Assembly (NCBI GenBank): GCA_013349695.1
Contig: DUZD01000038.1
Location: forward strand, 1 to 15,490
DNA: 15,490 nucleotides
Source of the DNA: Rhodospirillaceae bacterium
Lineage (GTDB): Bacteria > Pseudomonadota > Alphaproteobacteria > Rhodospirillales > 2-02-FULL-58-16
Direction: 5' to 3'
In this document: positions 1 to 7,535 of the stretch, piece after piece
Position numbering within the stretch: position 1 is the stretch's first letter
Layout of the letters: each line of letters opens with the position of its first letter
Notes under the pieces: model-generated
Databases searched by the model: none
The model's input: the letters and a program-made list of their open reading frames with translations, nothing else
Told to the model about the DNA's origin: nothing
Translations under genes and position numbers: made by a program

Positions 1-924
1 GATCTCGACGATCGGCCTGTCGGCCGCCGCCGATGGCGTAGCGCCCCCGCCGTCTTGCGCGCCCTGCTCTTCATTGCCATTGGCGGCAGTGCCAATGGTC
101 GGCGGTTGCTCGGTTTCGGCCGCCGGCTCGTCGGCGACCGAACCGTCCTCCGGTTCGCCGGATTGCAACTTCGGCGTTGCCGTCGTTTCCTCAACGGCGG
201 CAACCGATTCCTGCATTTCATCAACTTTATCGGGGGCTCGTGAAGGCGCCGCCGCCGCCTGCTTGTCCGTCTCCGGCCGAGGGAGAGGATCAGCCGATGG
301 TTCAACCGTCGTCCGTGGGGAAGAAGGACCCTCCCGCAAGGGAGTGGCGGCGGTAGCCGTCACCGGAGAGGACTTGGTTTCGGCGCTCCCATCCGTCCTG
401 TTCGCCGTCTCGAGTTCTTGCCGGGTGGAGCCGTCTTCCTGCAACAAGGCGGCAAAACGTTCAGGAACCGGAGGGACCAGGTTGGTGAAAAAATTATCCA
501 TGGTCGTGCTCGCGTACCAACCGCCATAGACCAGCACCGCCACCACCAAGCCGACAAACAGAACGGCACCGCCGGGAAAGCCGGGTTCCGCGATCGGCGT
601 CAGAAAATGGAGCTCGGAAGTGCCGTTATCGTTCCGTGATTCGGCTTTAAAGCGCCTGACGACCTCCTCGCTGTCGAGGCCAAGATGCTCGGCGTATGCA
701 CGGATAAAGCCGACGGTGTAGGTGGTACCGGGGAGATCCTGGAACCGGCCATCCTCGATGGCCTCGATGTAGACACTGCGGATGCGCAGGAGCTGCGCCA
801 TCTCACGCAGGTCCTTGCCATATATTATACGCGAAGCCCGCAGCAGCGCCCCCACGCCAGGGCTACTCTCCTGCTCGCCCACTTCGTTCTCCGCCGTTTC
901 CGGAGAGGAATGACCTTCGCTCAC
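1..924 (-). CDS. rodZ: RodZ-like helix-turn-helix membrane protein (3' end outside window)
   Basis: The frame runs from a GTG at 924 to the window edge without a stop, giving 308 codons of an incomplete gene. Seen: an N-terminal Cro/C1-type helix-turn-helix domain at about residues 24-92 (GALLRASR, LREMAQLLRI, YIEAIEDG, LPGTTYTVGFIRAYAEHLGL), a single membrane segment at about 119-136 (GAVLFVGLVVAVLVYGGW), then a long Pro/Glu/Thr/Ala-rich, probably disordered stretch to about 305. This order is that of RodZ, the bitopic protein that links MreB filaments to the wall-elongation machinery; the periplasmic DUF4115 beta domain would lie beyond position 1. The GTG start is chosen because the HTH normally begins near the N-terminus and a weak GGTGA lies 4 nt upstream. 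The frame stays open further up to an ATG at 1062, which would add 46 residues. It follows ptsP on the same strand after a 207-bp gap, so it may have its own promoter. ispG often follows in relatives but is not visible here. Confidence 0.85.
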   Translation of the reverse strand, partial: MSEGHSSPETAENEVGEQESSPGVGALLRASRIIYGKDLREMAQLLRIRSVYIEAIEDGRFQDLPGTTYTVGFIRAYAEHLGLDSEEVVRRFKAESRNDNGTSELHFLTPIAEPGFPGGAVLFVGLVVAVLVYGGWYASTTMDNFFTNLVPPVPERFAALLQEDGSTRQELETANRTDGSAETKSSPVTATAATPLREGPSSPRTTVEPSADPLPRPETDKQAAAAPSRAPDKVDEMQESVAAVEETTATPKLQSGEPEDGSVADEPAAETEQPPTIGTAANGNEEQGAQDGGGATPSAAADRPIVEI

Positions 925-1086
925 CAATTCACCGGGATCCCTCGATCCATTGGGATTAAACAAAACCTCGGAAACCAAAAAACCGCCAAAATTTCCCCAA
1001 CCCACGGTTTGGTTGATTCGAATAAAAAATAAATCAAAGGGTCCAGCGACAAAAAACCTCATTACCCCGATGATAAAATCAACTGT

Positions 1087-1114
1087 ATTCTGCCTGATTA
1101 TTTAGAAATTTCAA
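1087..1114 (-). promoter_or_regulatory. possible sigma70-type promoter for the rodZ-like gene
   Basis: On the minus strand TTGAAA (1114-1109) and CAGAAT (1092-1087) are separated by 16 nt, in the AT-rich spacer between ptsP and the RodZ-like gene. The match is 5/6 for the -35 box and 4/6 for the -10 box. In an AT-rich spacer such matches arise by chance, so this is a weak prediction. The rest of the spacer (925-1131) holds no gene and no clear terminator that I can see. Confidence 0.25.
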
Positions 1115-1131
1115 GACAGAAACATGAAAAC

Positions 1132-3399
1132 TTAAATTATGACTCCATGCTCTTGCGCAAACGATCCGAGTTTCTGGCGCGTGTCGTGCTGGTCGAGATC
1201 GTATAAGGAGTTCATGTATTCACACAACGCAAGGACGGAAAGACTACGAATCATGGCCTTTATGGGACCCACGCTGGACGGCGTCACCGACAAGTCGCGA
1301 AAACCGGCGCCGATCAGCGCCATCGCCTCGAGGGGACGGCTGGCCATATCGCCGCACAGGCTGACAGGGGTTCCCGCCGTCCGGCATTGTTCGACGACGG
1401 ACCGCAAAAGCGTCAAGACGAGGGGGGACAAAAGGTCATAGCGTTCCGAAAGTTGGGGATTGCCGCGGTCGCTGGCGAACAGGAATTGAAAAAGATCGTT
1501 GCTGCCCACCGAGATGAAGTCCACCTGTTTCAACAGGGCGGGCAGTTGCAACACCAAGGACGGAACCTCCAGCATGGCTCCGACGCTGAATTTACTGGGC
1601 GGCGGGAAGCCCAACTCCTTTTCCCACTTCAGTTCCTTGTCGAGCCAGGCACGGGCGGCTTTAAACTCCGCCACCTCGGCAATCATCGGGAACATCAGAC
1701 GCAATTCCCGGCTGGCGGCGGCCCGGATCAGGGCCCGCAGCTGCTGGCGCAACATGTCGGGCCGGTCCAGGGAAGCACGGATCGCCCGCCATCCCATGGC
1801 CGGGTTTTCCTCGGCGGAGCGCTGCCAGTAGGGCAGAACCTTGTCCCCTCCCACATCGAGGGTGCGGAAAATGACGGGCTTATCCGCGGCCTTATCGAGG
1901 ACATCGGCGTAAAGTCGCCGCTGGACTTCCACGCCGGGAAAATCGGCGGCGACCATGAAGAGAAGTTCCGTGCGGTAGAGTCCGATGCCATCGGCTCCCG
2001 AATCATCCAGAAGCCGCAAGTCGATGGGCAGGCCGGCATTGATTTTGATGCTGATGGATTGGCCATCCAGGGTGACGGCCGGAAGGTCGCGTAAGCTGGC
2101 GTAGACGGCCTTGCGCTCTTCCCGCGCCCGCAAGCTTTCGACGAAGGCGCGACGCGCGTCCTCGCCGGGACGGATGAAAACCTGGGCATTGTCGCCATCG
2201 ACGATGAGCGGGTCTCCCGGTTCGACCTTGCCCAGCGCATCCTTGACGTTTCCAATCGCCGGAATGTCAAGGGCGCGGGCAACGATAGCCACATGGGCGG
2301 TGTGCGAGCCTTCTTCCAACACCACTCCGCGCAGACGGCTGTAATCGTAATCGAGAAGCTGGGCAGGTCCCATCGAGCGGGCGACGAGGATGACTTCCTC
2401 CGGCAGGGGCATGCCGGCGGTGGGTTCGGCCTCGCCGATCAGATGTCCCAACAGCCGGTTGGCCAGATCGTCCAGGTCGTGAATTCGTTCCCGCAAGTAG
2501 GGATCGGTGACCTGGCTCATGCGCGCCCGAATATCGTTGTGCACTTTCTCGACGGCGGCTTCCGCCGTCAGGCCGCTGGAGATGGCTTCATCGATGCGCT
2601 CCAGCCATCCGGCATCCTCGGCGATCATGCGGTAGGCCTGCAAGACGTCGCGGTGTTCGCCGCCGCCAGCCAGTTCGCTGGCCTGGAACATCTCATCGAG
2701 GGCGCCGTGCATCTCGGAAATCGCCCGCGCCAGGCGTTCATGCTCGGCGGCGGGGTCGTCGGCGACCCAACGGGTGATATGGAACCGGGGCCGATGAAGG
2801 ACGGCCTCGCCGGCGCCGACACCGGAACCGAGACGCATCCCTTGCAGGCACAACGGCGCCATGGCGCCGCCGATCACCGGACGCAGTTCGTCGCGGCCGA
2901 TCAGTTCGCCCACCACCAGTTCCGCCAGCACCATGGCCACGGTCTGCAGGGTTTCCACTTCCTCCTCGCCGTAACGGCGCTGGGTGCGGTTCTGAACCGC
3001 CAAGACGCCGACCACGCGGCCGTCGCGGAGGATCGGCACCCCCAACATGGAATGGTAGATTTCCTCGCCGGTCTCCGGCCGAAAGACGAAACTGGGATGT
3101 TTTTGCGCATCGGCCAGGGCTAAAGGCCTGGCGCGGGCGGCGATGTCGCCGACGATGCCCTCGCCGACCCTCAGGCGCGTCGAATGGACGGCCGATGGCT
3201 GCAGGCCCTGCGTGGCGAAAAGTTCCAGCATGTCGCCGGCGCGGCGGACGTAAACCGAACAGACCTCGGCCACCATGTCGGCGGCGATAATGTTGGTGAT
3301 CCCGTCGAGTCGTTGCTGGGCCATCCCGGCGCCGGCCATGACATCCCGGACCCGGGCCAGAAGACGGCGCGGCATGGGCGAGGGCTTGCCATGGGGCAT
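1132..3399 (-). CDS. ptsP: phosphoenolpyruvate-protein phosphotransferase PtsP (EI-Ntr)
   Basis: Enzyme I of the nitrogen-related PTS: it takes phosphate from PEP and passes it to NPr and then EIIA-Ntr, a cytoplasmic regulatory chain rather than a sugar uptake system. The 755-residue protein has an N-terminal GAF domain (about 20-165, with LRVGEGIVGDIAARARPL and the GVPILRDGRVVGVLAVQN core), an EI N-terminal helical domain (about 190-330), the swivelling phosphohistidine domain with EEGSHTAHVAIVARALDIPA (active His at about 369, by alignment with the TSH of enzyme I), and the C-terminal PEP-binding barrel (GIGLYRTELLF at 471-481, FRTLDVGGDK at 511-520, SVGSNDLFQF at 630-639, catalytic Cys in LCGDMA at 681-686). 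Length and domain order are those of PtsP rather than of sugar PtsI, because of the GAF domain. The ATG at 3399 lies 2 bp after the stop of the upstream gene, indicating co-transcription and coupling. No ptsN or NPr gene is in the window. Confidence 0.97.
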   Translation of the reverse strand: MPHGKPSPMPRRLLARVRDVMAGAGMAQQRLDGITNIIAADMVAEVCSVYVRRAGDMLELFATQGLQPSAVHSTRLRVGEGIVGDIAARARPLALADAQKHPSFVFRPETGEEIYHSMLGVPILRDGRVVGVLAVQNRTQRRYGEEEVETLQTVAMVLAELVVGELIGRDELRPVIGGAMAPLCLQGMRLGSGVGAGEAVLHRPRFHITRWVADDPAAEHERLARAISEMHGALDEMFQASELAGGGEHRDVLQAYRMIAEDAGWLERIDEAISSGLTAEAAVEKVHNDIRARMSQVTDPYLRERIHDLDDLANRLLGHLIGEAEPTAGMPLPEEVILVARSMGPAQLLDYDYSRLRGVVLEEGSHTAHVAIVARALDIPAIGNVKDALGKVEPGDPLIVDGDNAQVFIRPGEDARRAFVESLRAREERKAVYASLRDLPAVTLDGQSISIKINAGLPIDLRLLDDSGADGIGLYRTELLFMVAADFPGVEVQRRLYADVLDKAADKPVIFRTLDVGGDKVLPYWQRSAEENPAMGWRAIRASLDRPDMLRQQLRALIRAAASRELRLMFPMIAEVAEFKAARAWLDKELKWEKELGFPPPSKFSVGAMLEVPSLVLQLPALLKQVDFISVGSNDLFQFLFASDRGNPQLSERYDLLSPLVLTLLRSVVEQCRTAGTPVSLCGDMASRPLEAMALIGAGFRDLSVTPSSVGPIKAMIRSLSVLALCEYMNSLYDLDQHDTRQKLGSFAQEHGVII

Positions 3400-3401
3400 G
3401 G

Positions 3402-4454
3402 TCAGGAAGTTCCAGGGAACTCCCTGGCGGCGAGAACGCCGAGCGCTTGACCGAGCAATTCGGTCAAAATCTCCGCCACCGTTTGTTCCCCTTTGACCAT
3501 GCCGACGCTCTGGCCCGCCATCAGCGAGCCGTTTTCCACGTCGCCGTCGATTGCCGCCCGTTTCAGGGCTCCGGCCCAGAACTTCTCGATTTCAAGCTGG
3601 GCTTCCTGCTGGGTCAGTTCGTTGCGCCGAAAGCGTTCAATGACCTGACGCTGGGTTTCCATGAAGCGCTTGGTGCCCTCGTTAACCAGAGCCCTGACCG
3701 GGATCACCGGGAAATTGGGGTCCAACTGAACCGTCGGCAGAGCATCGCGGGCGTTGGCGCGAATGAAGGCTTGCTTGAAATGCGGATGGGCCGTGGATTC
3801 GGAAGCGCAGACGAACCGGGTTCCCAGCTGGCATCCGGCGGCGCCCATTTCCAGGTAAGAGACAATGGCCTCGCCGCGGCCGATGCCGCCGGCGACGAAA
3901 ACGGGGATATCCTTCACCTCGGGAAGGATCTCCTGGGCAAGAACGCTGGTCGCCACGGGGCCAATGTGGCCACCCGCCTCGGCGCCTTCTATGACCAGGG
4001 CGTCGGCGCCGGAGCGCAACAGCCGTTTCGCCAGGACCAGGGCCGGGGCGAAGCAAATCACCTTGGCGCCGGCGTCCTTGATCCGCCTGATGGCGGCGGC
4101 GGGTGGCAGGCCGCCCGCCAAAACGACATGACTGACTTGGTGTTTGATGCAGGTGTCGATGAGAGCGTCAAGTTCGGGATGTATGGTGATCAGATTGACC
4201 CCGAACGGTTTGTCCGTGAGCTTCTTGGTGGCGGCGACCTCGGCGTCCAAAAGGTCGGGTGACATGGCGCCGCAAGCGATGACACCGTAACCACCGGCGT
4301 TGGAAATGGCCGCCACCAGGTTTCGCTCCGACAGCCAGGTCATGGCGCCGCCCATGATGGCATGGCGGCAACCGAGAAAATCACGGCCGCCTTGCCACAG
4401 CCCATGCAAGAGGGATTCCGGCGATAAGGGAGCCAAGGCGTCAGTCCACGTCAA
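3402..4454 (-). CDS. nitronate monooxygenase / 2-nitropropane dioxygenase-family flavoprotein
   Basis: Member of the FMN-dependent TIM-barrel family that includes nitronate monooxygenase (oxidises alkyl nitronates) and FabK-type enoyl-ACP reductase. Seen in 350 residues: AIMGGAMTWLSERNLVAAIS at 32-51, then NAGGYGVIA; the family signature GAEAGGHIG at 157-165, with His 163 at the usual catalytic position; the phosphate-binding VAGGIGRGEAI at 187-197; and LGTRFVCASES at 210-220. Sequence alone does not settle the substrate. The outermost start is a TTG at 4454 that overlaps the end of lysC by 14 bp; another TTG at 4409 gives a protein beginning at LHGLWQGGRDFLG, closer to where I expect the family to start. 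Neither has a clear Shine-Dalgarno, so translation is probably coupled to lysC. The stop lies 2 bp before ptsP. No relation to lysine synthesis or the PTS is evident from its sequence. Confidence 0.88.
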   Translation of the reverse strand: MTWTDALAPLSPESLLHGLWQGGRDFLGCRHAIMGGAMTWLSERNLVAAISNAGGYGVIACGAMSPDLLDAEVAATKKLTDKPFGVNLITIHPELDALIDTCIKHQVSHVVLAGGLPPAAAIRRIKDAGAKVICFAPALVLAKRLLRSGADALVIEGAEAGGHIGPVATSVLAQEILPEVKDIPVFVAGGIGRGEAIVSYLEMGAAGCQLGTRFVCASESTAHPHFKQAFIRANARDALPTVQLDPNFPVIPVRALVNEGTKRFMETQRQVIERFRRNELTQQEAQLEIEKFWAGALKRAAIDGDVENGSLMAGQSVGMVKGEQTVAEILTELLGQALGVLAAREFPGTS

Positions 4455-5661
4455 GATCGTAGGCGCCGTGCAGGGCGCGCAGGGCCAATTCGGCGTATTC
4501 CTCGGCGATCAAGACACTGACCTTGATCTCGGAAGTGGAGATGACCTGGATGTTGATGCCCTTTTCCGCCAGGGTCTGAAACATGCGCAGCGCAACGCCG
4601 GCATGAGAGCGCATCCCGACGCCGATGACGGAGACCTTGACGACGCCGGCATCGGCAACCAAGTCGGCATAGCCCAGATCGCCGCGCCTTTCTTCCAGGG
4701 TCGCCACCGCCCGCTCCAAGTCCGCCTTGGTGACGGTGAAGGTCAGATCGGTGGTCTTTTGATCCGCCGAGACATTTTGCACGATCATGTCGACGTTGAT
4801 GCTGGCATCGGCAAGCGGTCCGAAAATTCCAGCGGCGACGCCGGGCCTGTCCGCGACCTGGGTCAAAGTGATCTTCGCCTCGTCCCGACTGTAAGCGATC
4901 CCACTGACTAGTTCCTGTTCCACGATTTCATCCTCGTCAATGACCAGAGTGCCCGGCTCACCGGAAAAGCTGGAAAGGACTTGCAGTCGAACGCCGTTTT
5001 TCATAGCCATTTCGACGGCTCGAGTCTGCAAAATTTTGGCCCCGACGGAAGCCATTTCGAGCATTTCCTCATAAGTGATTTTTTCCAATTTCCGCGCCTT
5101 CTCGACAATACGCGGGTCGGATGTGTAAATGCCATCCACGTCCGTGAAAATGTCGCAACGCTCGGCATCCAACGCCGCGGCAAGGGCAACCGCCGTGGTA
5201 TCGGAACCGCCCCGGCCCAGGGTGGTGACGCGGTTGTCGGGGCCAAGCCCCTGAAAACCGGCGACAACAACCACTTCGCCGGCGGCCAATGAGTGCTCCA
5301 GCCCGACGCTGTCGATGGTTTCGATGCGGGCTTTGCCGTGGACACCGTCGGTGTGGATGGGAATCTGCCATGCCAGCCATGAGCGGGCGGCGATCCCTAA
5401 ATTTTGCAGCGCCAGGGCGAACAGGCCGGCGGTGAGTTGCTCGCCGGTCGAGACCACCACGTCATACTCCCGGGCGTCGTGCAGGGTGCTGATCTCGCTG
5501 GCATGGTTGACGAGCCGATCGGTTATCCCGGCCATCGCCGAGACAATAACCAGAACTTGGTTATCGGCGCCGACCTCCCGTTTGACAAGCTGGGCGGCGT
5601 CCTTGACCCGTTCGATGTCGGCCAAGGAAGTGCCGCCAAATTTCTGAACGATGCGAGCCAT
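4441..5661 (-). CDS. lysC: aspartate kinase
   Basis: Phosphorylates L-aspartate with ATP, the first committed step to lysine (and diaminopimelate), threonine and methionine. The 406-residue protein is of the usual length for the monofunctional, feedback-regulated type. Seen: KFGGTS at 7-12, VSTGEQ at 70-75, GRGGSDTTAVAL at 149-160 and FTDVDGIYTSDPR at 172-184 form the kinase domain; two C-terminal ACT domains follow (about 265-330 and 341-402, the second including SVIGVGMRSHAGVA and IQVISTSEIKVSVLI), the sites where lysine and/or threonine act in this family. The ATG at 5661 has a good GGGAG 9 nt upstream. It is the first gene of the minus-strand group and is transcribed away from ubiG. Confidence 0.98.
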   Translation of the reverse strand: MARIVQKFGGTSLADIERVKDAAQLVKREVGADNQVLVIVSAMAGITDRLVNHASEISTLHDAREYDVVVSTGEQLTAGLFALALQNLGIAARSWLAWQIPIHTDGVHGKARIETIDSVGLEHSLAAGEVVVVAGFQGLGPDNRVTTLGRGGSDTTAVALAAALDAERCDIFTDVDGIYTSDPRIVEKARKLEKITYEEMLEMASVGAKILQTRAVEMAMKNGVRLQVLSSFSGEPGTLVIDEDEIVEQELVSGIAYSRDEAKITLTQVADRPGVAAGIFGPLADASINVDMIVQNVSADQKTTDLTFTVTKADLERAVATLEERRGDLGYADLVADAGVVKVSVIGVGMRSHAGVALRMFQTLAEKGINIQVISTSEIKVSVLIAEEYAELALRALHGAYDLDVD

Positions 5662-5698
5662 CGATATCGACTCCCAACCAGGCCACTAGCCATCCTCT

Positions 5699-5725
5699 TA
5701 CCGAAAAGACGTTATACCGAAAAGA
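5699..5725. repeat. tandem 11-bp direct repeat between lysC and ubiG
   Basis: TACCGAAAAGA occurs at 5699-5709 and again at 5715-5725, a period of 16 bp with 5 bp between copies. It sits in the divergent spacer, 38-64 bp upstream of the lysC start. On the minus strand the second copy runs into a TATAAC (5716-5711) that could be the lysC -10 box. Two same-facing copies close to a promoter fit an operator, but no regulator is known for it here. Confidence 0.5.
5711..5716 (-). promoter_or_regulatory. possible -10 box of lysC
   Basis: TATAAC on the minus strand (5/6 match to TATAAT), about 50 bp upstream of the lysC ATG. No good -35 box lies at 16-18 bp, so the call rests on one hexamer and on its position. 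Confidence 0.25.
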
Positions 5726-5744
5726 GGTTCCCGCTGGATTGCCT

Positions 5745-5750
5745 TTGACA
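5745..5750 (+). promoter_or_regulatory. possible -35 box of ubiG
   Basis: A perfect TTGACA lies on the plus strand about 124 bp before the preferred ubiG start. The region 17 bp downstream is AT-rich (GATTATTGGAA) but has no good TATAAT match. If this is the ubiG promoter, transcription would start near 5780 and the frame's outermost TTG at 5739 could not be the start codon. Confidence 0.25.
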
Positions 5751-5873
5751 ATAGGTGCGGTTGATTATTGGAACTTTTTGGCGGAGCCGGTTGCGGCCCG
5801 GCGAACGCTCATACATACTCCGATAAGGATTCACGAGGCAACCCTGGCCCTTCAACAAACCGGCAACGATCCG

Positions 5874-6668
5874 ATGGTCGGCGACGGCACCCGAAAAACA
5901 ACGCCGAGACAAGCCTTCACCACCGCCTCCGCGGACGAAGTCGCCCGCTTCACGGCAATGGCGGAAAGCTGGTGGGAGAGGGAAGGAAATTACGCCTTTT
6001 TGCACAAAATCAACCCGCTCCGCATCGCCTACATCCGCGACCACGCCGCCGGCCATTTCGGACGCGATCCTTTGGCCGATAAGCCTTTGAAGAATTTGAC
6101 CCTTCTCGACATCGGCTGTGGCGGCGGTCTGCTCAGCGAACCGATGCGGCGGCTTGCGGCCCGCGTCACCGGCATCGACGCCAGCGAAACGAACATCGCC
6201 GTCGCCGGGCGGCACGCCCGGCAATGCGGACTCGACATCGACTATCGGTGTGTTCTGCCGGAAAGCCTCGCCGACAAGGGGCGGAGCTTCGATATTGTCC
6301 TCCACATGGAAGTGATCGAACATGTCGCCAATCCGCAAGCTTTTTTGCGGATTTGCAGCCATTTGGTAAGACCGGGAGGGACAATGATTATGTCGACCAT
6401 CAACCGTACTCCCAAGGCTTTTGCCCTGGCTAAAGTGGGGGCGGAATACGTGCTCCGCATGGTGCCGGCCGGCACCCACGATTGGCGAAAGTTCATCAAA
6501 CCTTCCGAATTGGCCGCCGGCCTTCGCCCCCACGGCGTCGAAATCATCGATCTTGCCGGATTGACTTACAATCCACTCGGTGGCGAATGGGCCTTGAGCC
6601 GCGACCTGGGCGTCAATTATCTTGCATTCGCGGTAAAGGGGCGGGTATCTAGAAACCCACATACTTAG
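5874..6668 (+). CDS. ubiG: bifunctional 2-polyprenyl-6-hydroxyphenol methylase / 3-demethylubiquinol 3-O-methyltransferase
   Basis: SAM-dependent O-methyltransferase of ubiquinone synthesis, expected to carry out both O-methylation steps. From the ATG at 5874 the protein has 264 residues. It opens after a short extension with the UbiG hallmark around ASADEVARFTAMAESWWERE and LHKINPLRIAYIRDH, followed by the SAM-binding motif I LLDIGCGGGLLSEPM (about 77-91), motif-II region TGIDAS, the EVIEHV post-motif (146-151), RPGGTMIMSTINRT, and the HDWRKFIKPSEL and LTYNPL segments typical of the family. The frame is open upstream to a TTG at 5739, but the extra 45 residues are not conserved-looking and would overlap a possible -35 box, so 5874 is preferred although no clear Shine-Dalgarno precedes it. 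It is divergent from lysC, and its quinone product connects functionally to the prenyl-diphosphate genes at the right end of the window. Confidence 0.95.
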   Translation: MVGDGTRKTTPRQAFTTASADEVARFTAMAESWWEREGNYAFLHKINPLRIAYIRDHAAGHFGRDPLADKPLKNLTLLDIGCGGGLLSEPMRRLAARVTGIDASETNIAVAGRHARQCGLDIDYRCVLPESLADKGRSFDIVLHMEVIEHVANPQAFLRICSHLVRPGGTMIMSTINRTPKAFALAKVGAEYVLRMVPAGTHDWRKFIKPSELAAGLRPHGVEIIDLAGLTYNPLGGEWALSRDLGVNYLAFAVKGRVSRNPHT

Positions 6669-6690
6669 CCTAGAGCATTTAAATTTTAGT

Positions 6691-6709
6691 CGGCGCCAGC
6701 CCGCTCCCC
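6691..6709 (-). repeat. dispersed 19-bp repeat, copy 1
   Basis: The 19-mer GGGGAGCGGGCTGGCGCCG reads on the minus strand here and recurs exactly on the plus strand at 12232-12250. Downstream of both copies a looser match continues (AA..TT.AAATG.TC.A; about 13 of 21 positions agree). Both copies lie in spacers soon after a gene end. A small dispersed intergenic repeat family is likely. Confidence 0.5.
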
Positions 6710-6716
6710 CGCCCGG

Positions 6717-6748
6717 CCAACCACTTTTGGCCCATGCCAAATGGTTGG
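6717..6748. repeat. hairpin-forming inverted repeat after ubiG
   Basis: CCAACCACTTTTGG (6717-6730) can pair with CCAAATGGTTGG (6737-6748), leaving a 2-nt bulge and a 6-nt loop. It lies 48 bp after the ubiG stop. No T-run follows, so it is not a classical intrinsic terminator, though it could help end or protect the ubiG mRNA. Confidence 0.4.
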
Positions 6749-6783
6749 CGCTTTGGCTTACCGGAGTTCATCTCACCTCCTTT

Positions 6784-6850
6784 TCCTCCGCGAACCTCGG
6801 CGTCCATTGCGTTAAGATCGGACGCCAAGGACGCCGAGGTTCGCGGAGGA
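6784..6850. repeat. perfect 22-bp inverted repeat (palindromic element)
   Basis: The arms 6784-6805 and 6829-6850 are exact reverse complements over 22 bp (the left begins TCCTCCGCGAAC, the right ends GTTCGCGGAGGA), with a 23-nt loop. Inside, GGACGCC is repeated directly at 6820-6826 and 6829-6835, so a register-shifted pairing is possible. Purine/pyrimidine-rich flanks extend the symmetry imperfectly. There is no gene within it and no T-run after it. It may be a REP/MITE-like mobile palindrome or a strong transcript-end structure for ubiG. The remainder of the 6669-6985 spacer is AT-rich from about 6890 on, with no further clear feature. Confidence 0.7.
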
Positions 6851-6985
6851 GAGGAAAGCCGCGGCGAGCCATAAGAACACAAAATGCTGATCCGACCGAA
6901 AGCAAAAGGATAAGCTTTATCTGGAAAATATAAAATAAATAAAAACAAGACATGATCTGAAAAATATTAAATTGGATAAAATTTT

Positions 6986-7471
6986 ATGAAAATAGGATTT
7001 AAGTATTCCGACAAGCGTTACAGGATATCCAGGACTCTGCATTGGACTACGTTCATCGTCCTTGGCATAAGTGCCTGGTACGCCTATCCCCATGGCTTCC
7101 TTGTCAGCAAGGTAAATATGACGGCACACATTGACTGGAGCTGGATCGCCACCGGCGTGGTGGCTTGCCGTATTGCGTGGCGTTTGTACAGTCATGGTCC
7201 GAAGGGAACCGATCAAGCCCCACCTTTGATTAAGGCGTTCAAAGTGCTCGCTGACGTGTTGAGGTTGATGCCACTTCTGATCACTGTGACTGGCGTCGGC
7301 GTCATCTGGTCTCTTGGTCGTGACGTTCTGGCCTTTGGCGTTCCCATGGCGACTGAACTAGCGGAACGGAGCCAAGACCTTCAGACAGCCATGGAAGTGG
7401 CACATATCGGGCTGTGGTATTTTTTTATCGCTTTGCTGGCCCTGCATGTGATCATGGCGTTGGAGCGATAA
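6986..7471 (+). CDS. cytochrome b561-family membrane protein
   Basis: Small integral-membrane di-haem b cytochrome of the bacterial b561 (CybB) type, which passes electrons between quinol and another partner; the partner is unknown. The 161 residues contain four hydrophobic spans at about 17-35, 46-67, 92-118 and 137-159. The four histidines expected as haem ligands are present: H19 (RTLHW), H48 (TAHIDW), H140 (VAHIGLWYF) and H154 (ALHVIMAL). The GVVACRIAWRLY segment in span 2 is also family-like. The ATG at 6986 has only a weak GGA 9 nt upstream. The protein stops right after span 4 (ALER), without the short basic tail (often KHH...LRRM) that I expect, so the 3' end may be slightly eroded. 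Base composition is visibly less GC-rich than its neighbours and the upstream spacer is very AT-rich, consistent with acquisition by transfer. Confidence 0.8.
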   Translation: MKIGFKYSDKRYRISRTLHWTTFIVLGISAWYAYPHGFLVSKVNMTAHIDWSWIATGVVACRIAWRLYSHGPKGTDQAPPLIKAFKVLADVLRLMPLLITVTGVGVIWSLGRDVLAFGVPMATELAERSQDLQTAMEVAHIGLWYFFIALLALHVIMALER

Positions 7472-7535
7472 CGCTGACTATAAGAAATCAGGGCACATAC
7501 ATTCCCAATGCCACCCCTGCTCATGCCGGAAGCCG

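Noticed and set aside
1387..3123. Long plus-strand open frames opposite ptsP (1387-2094, 2293-3123)
   Set aside because: Antisense to a clearly identified gene; they follow from its GC-rich codon use and encode no recognisable domain.
3447..4262. 271-codon plus-strand frame opposite the nitronate monooxygenase gene
   Set aside because: Shadow of the sense gene; low-complexity Gly/Asp/Gln-rich translation with no family signature.
5739..5873. TTG at 5739 as the start of ubiG
   Set aside because: The extra residues are not family-like, there is no ribosome site, and a perfect TTGACA at 5745 falls inside the extension.
5712..6740. 342-codon minus-strand frame opposite ubiG
   Set aside because: ubiG on the plus strand has all expected methyltransferase motifs; the opposite frame shows none and would run over the lysC/ubiG promoter region.
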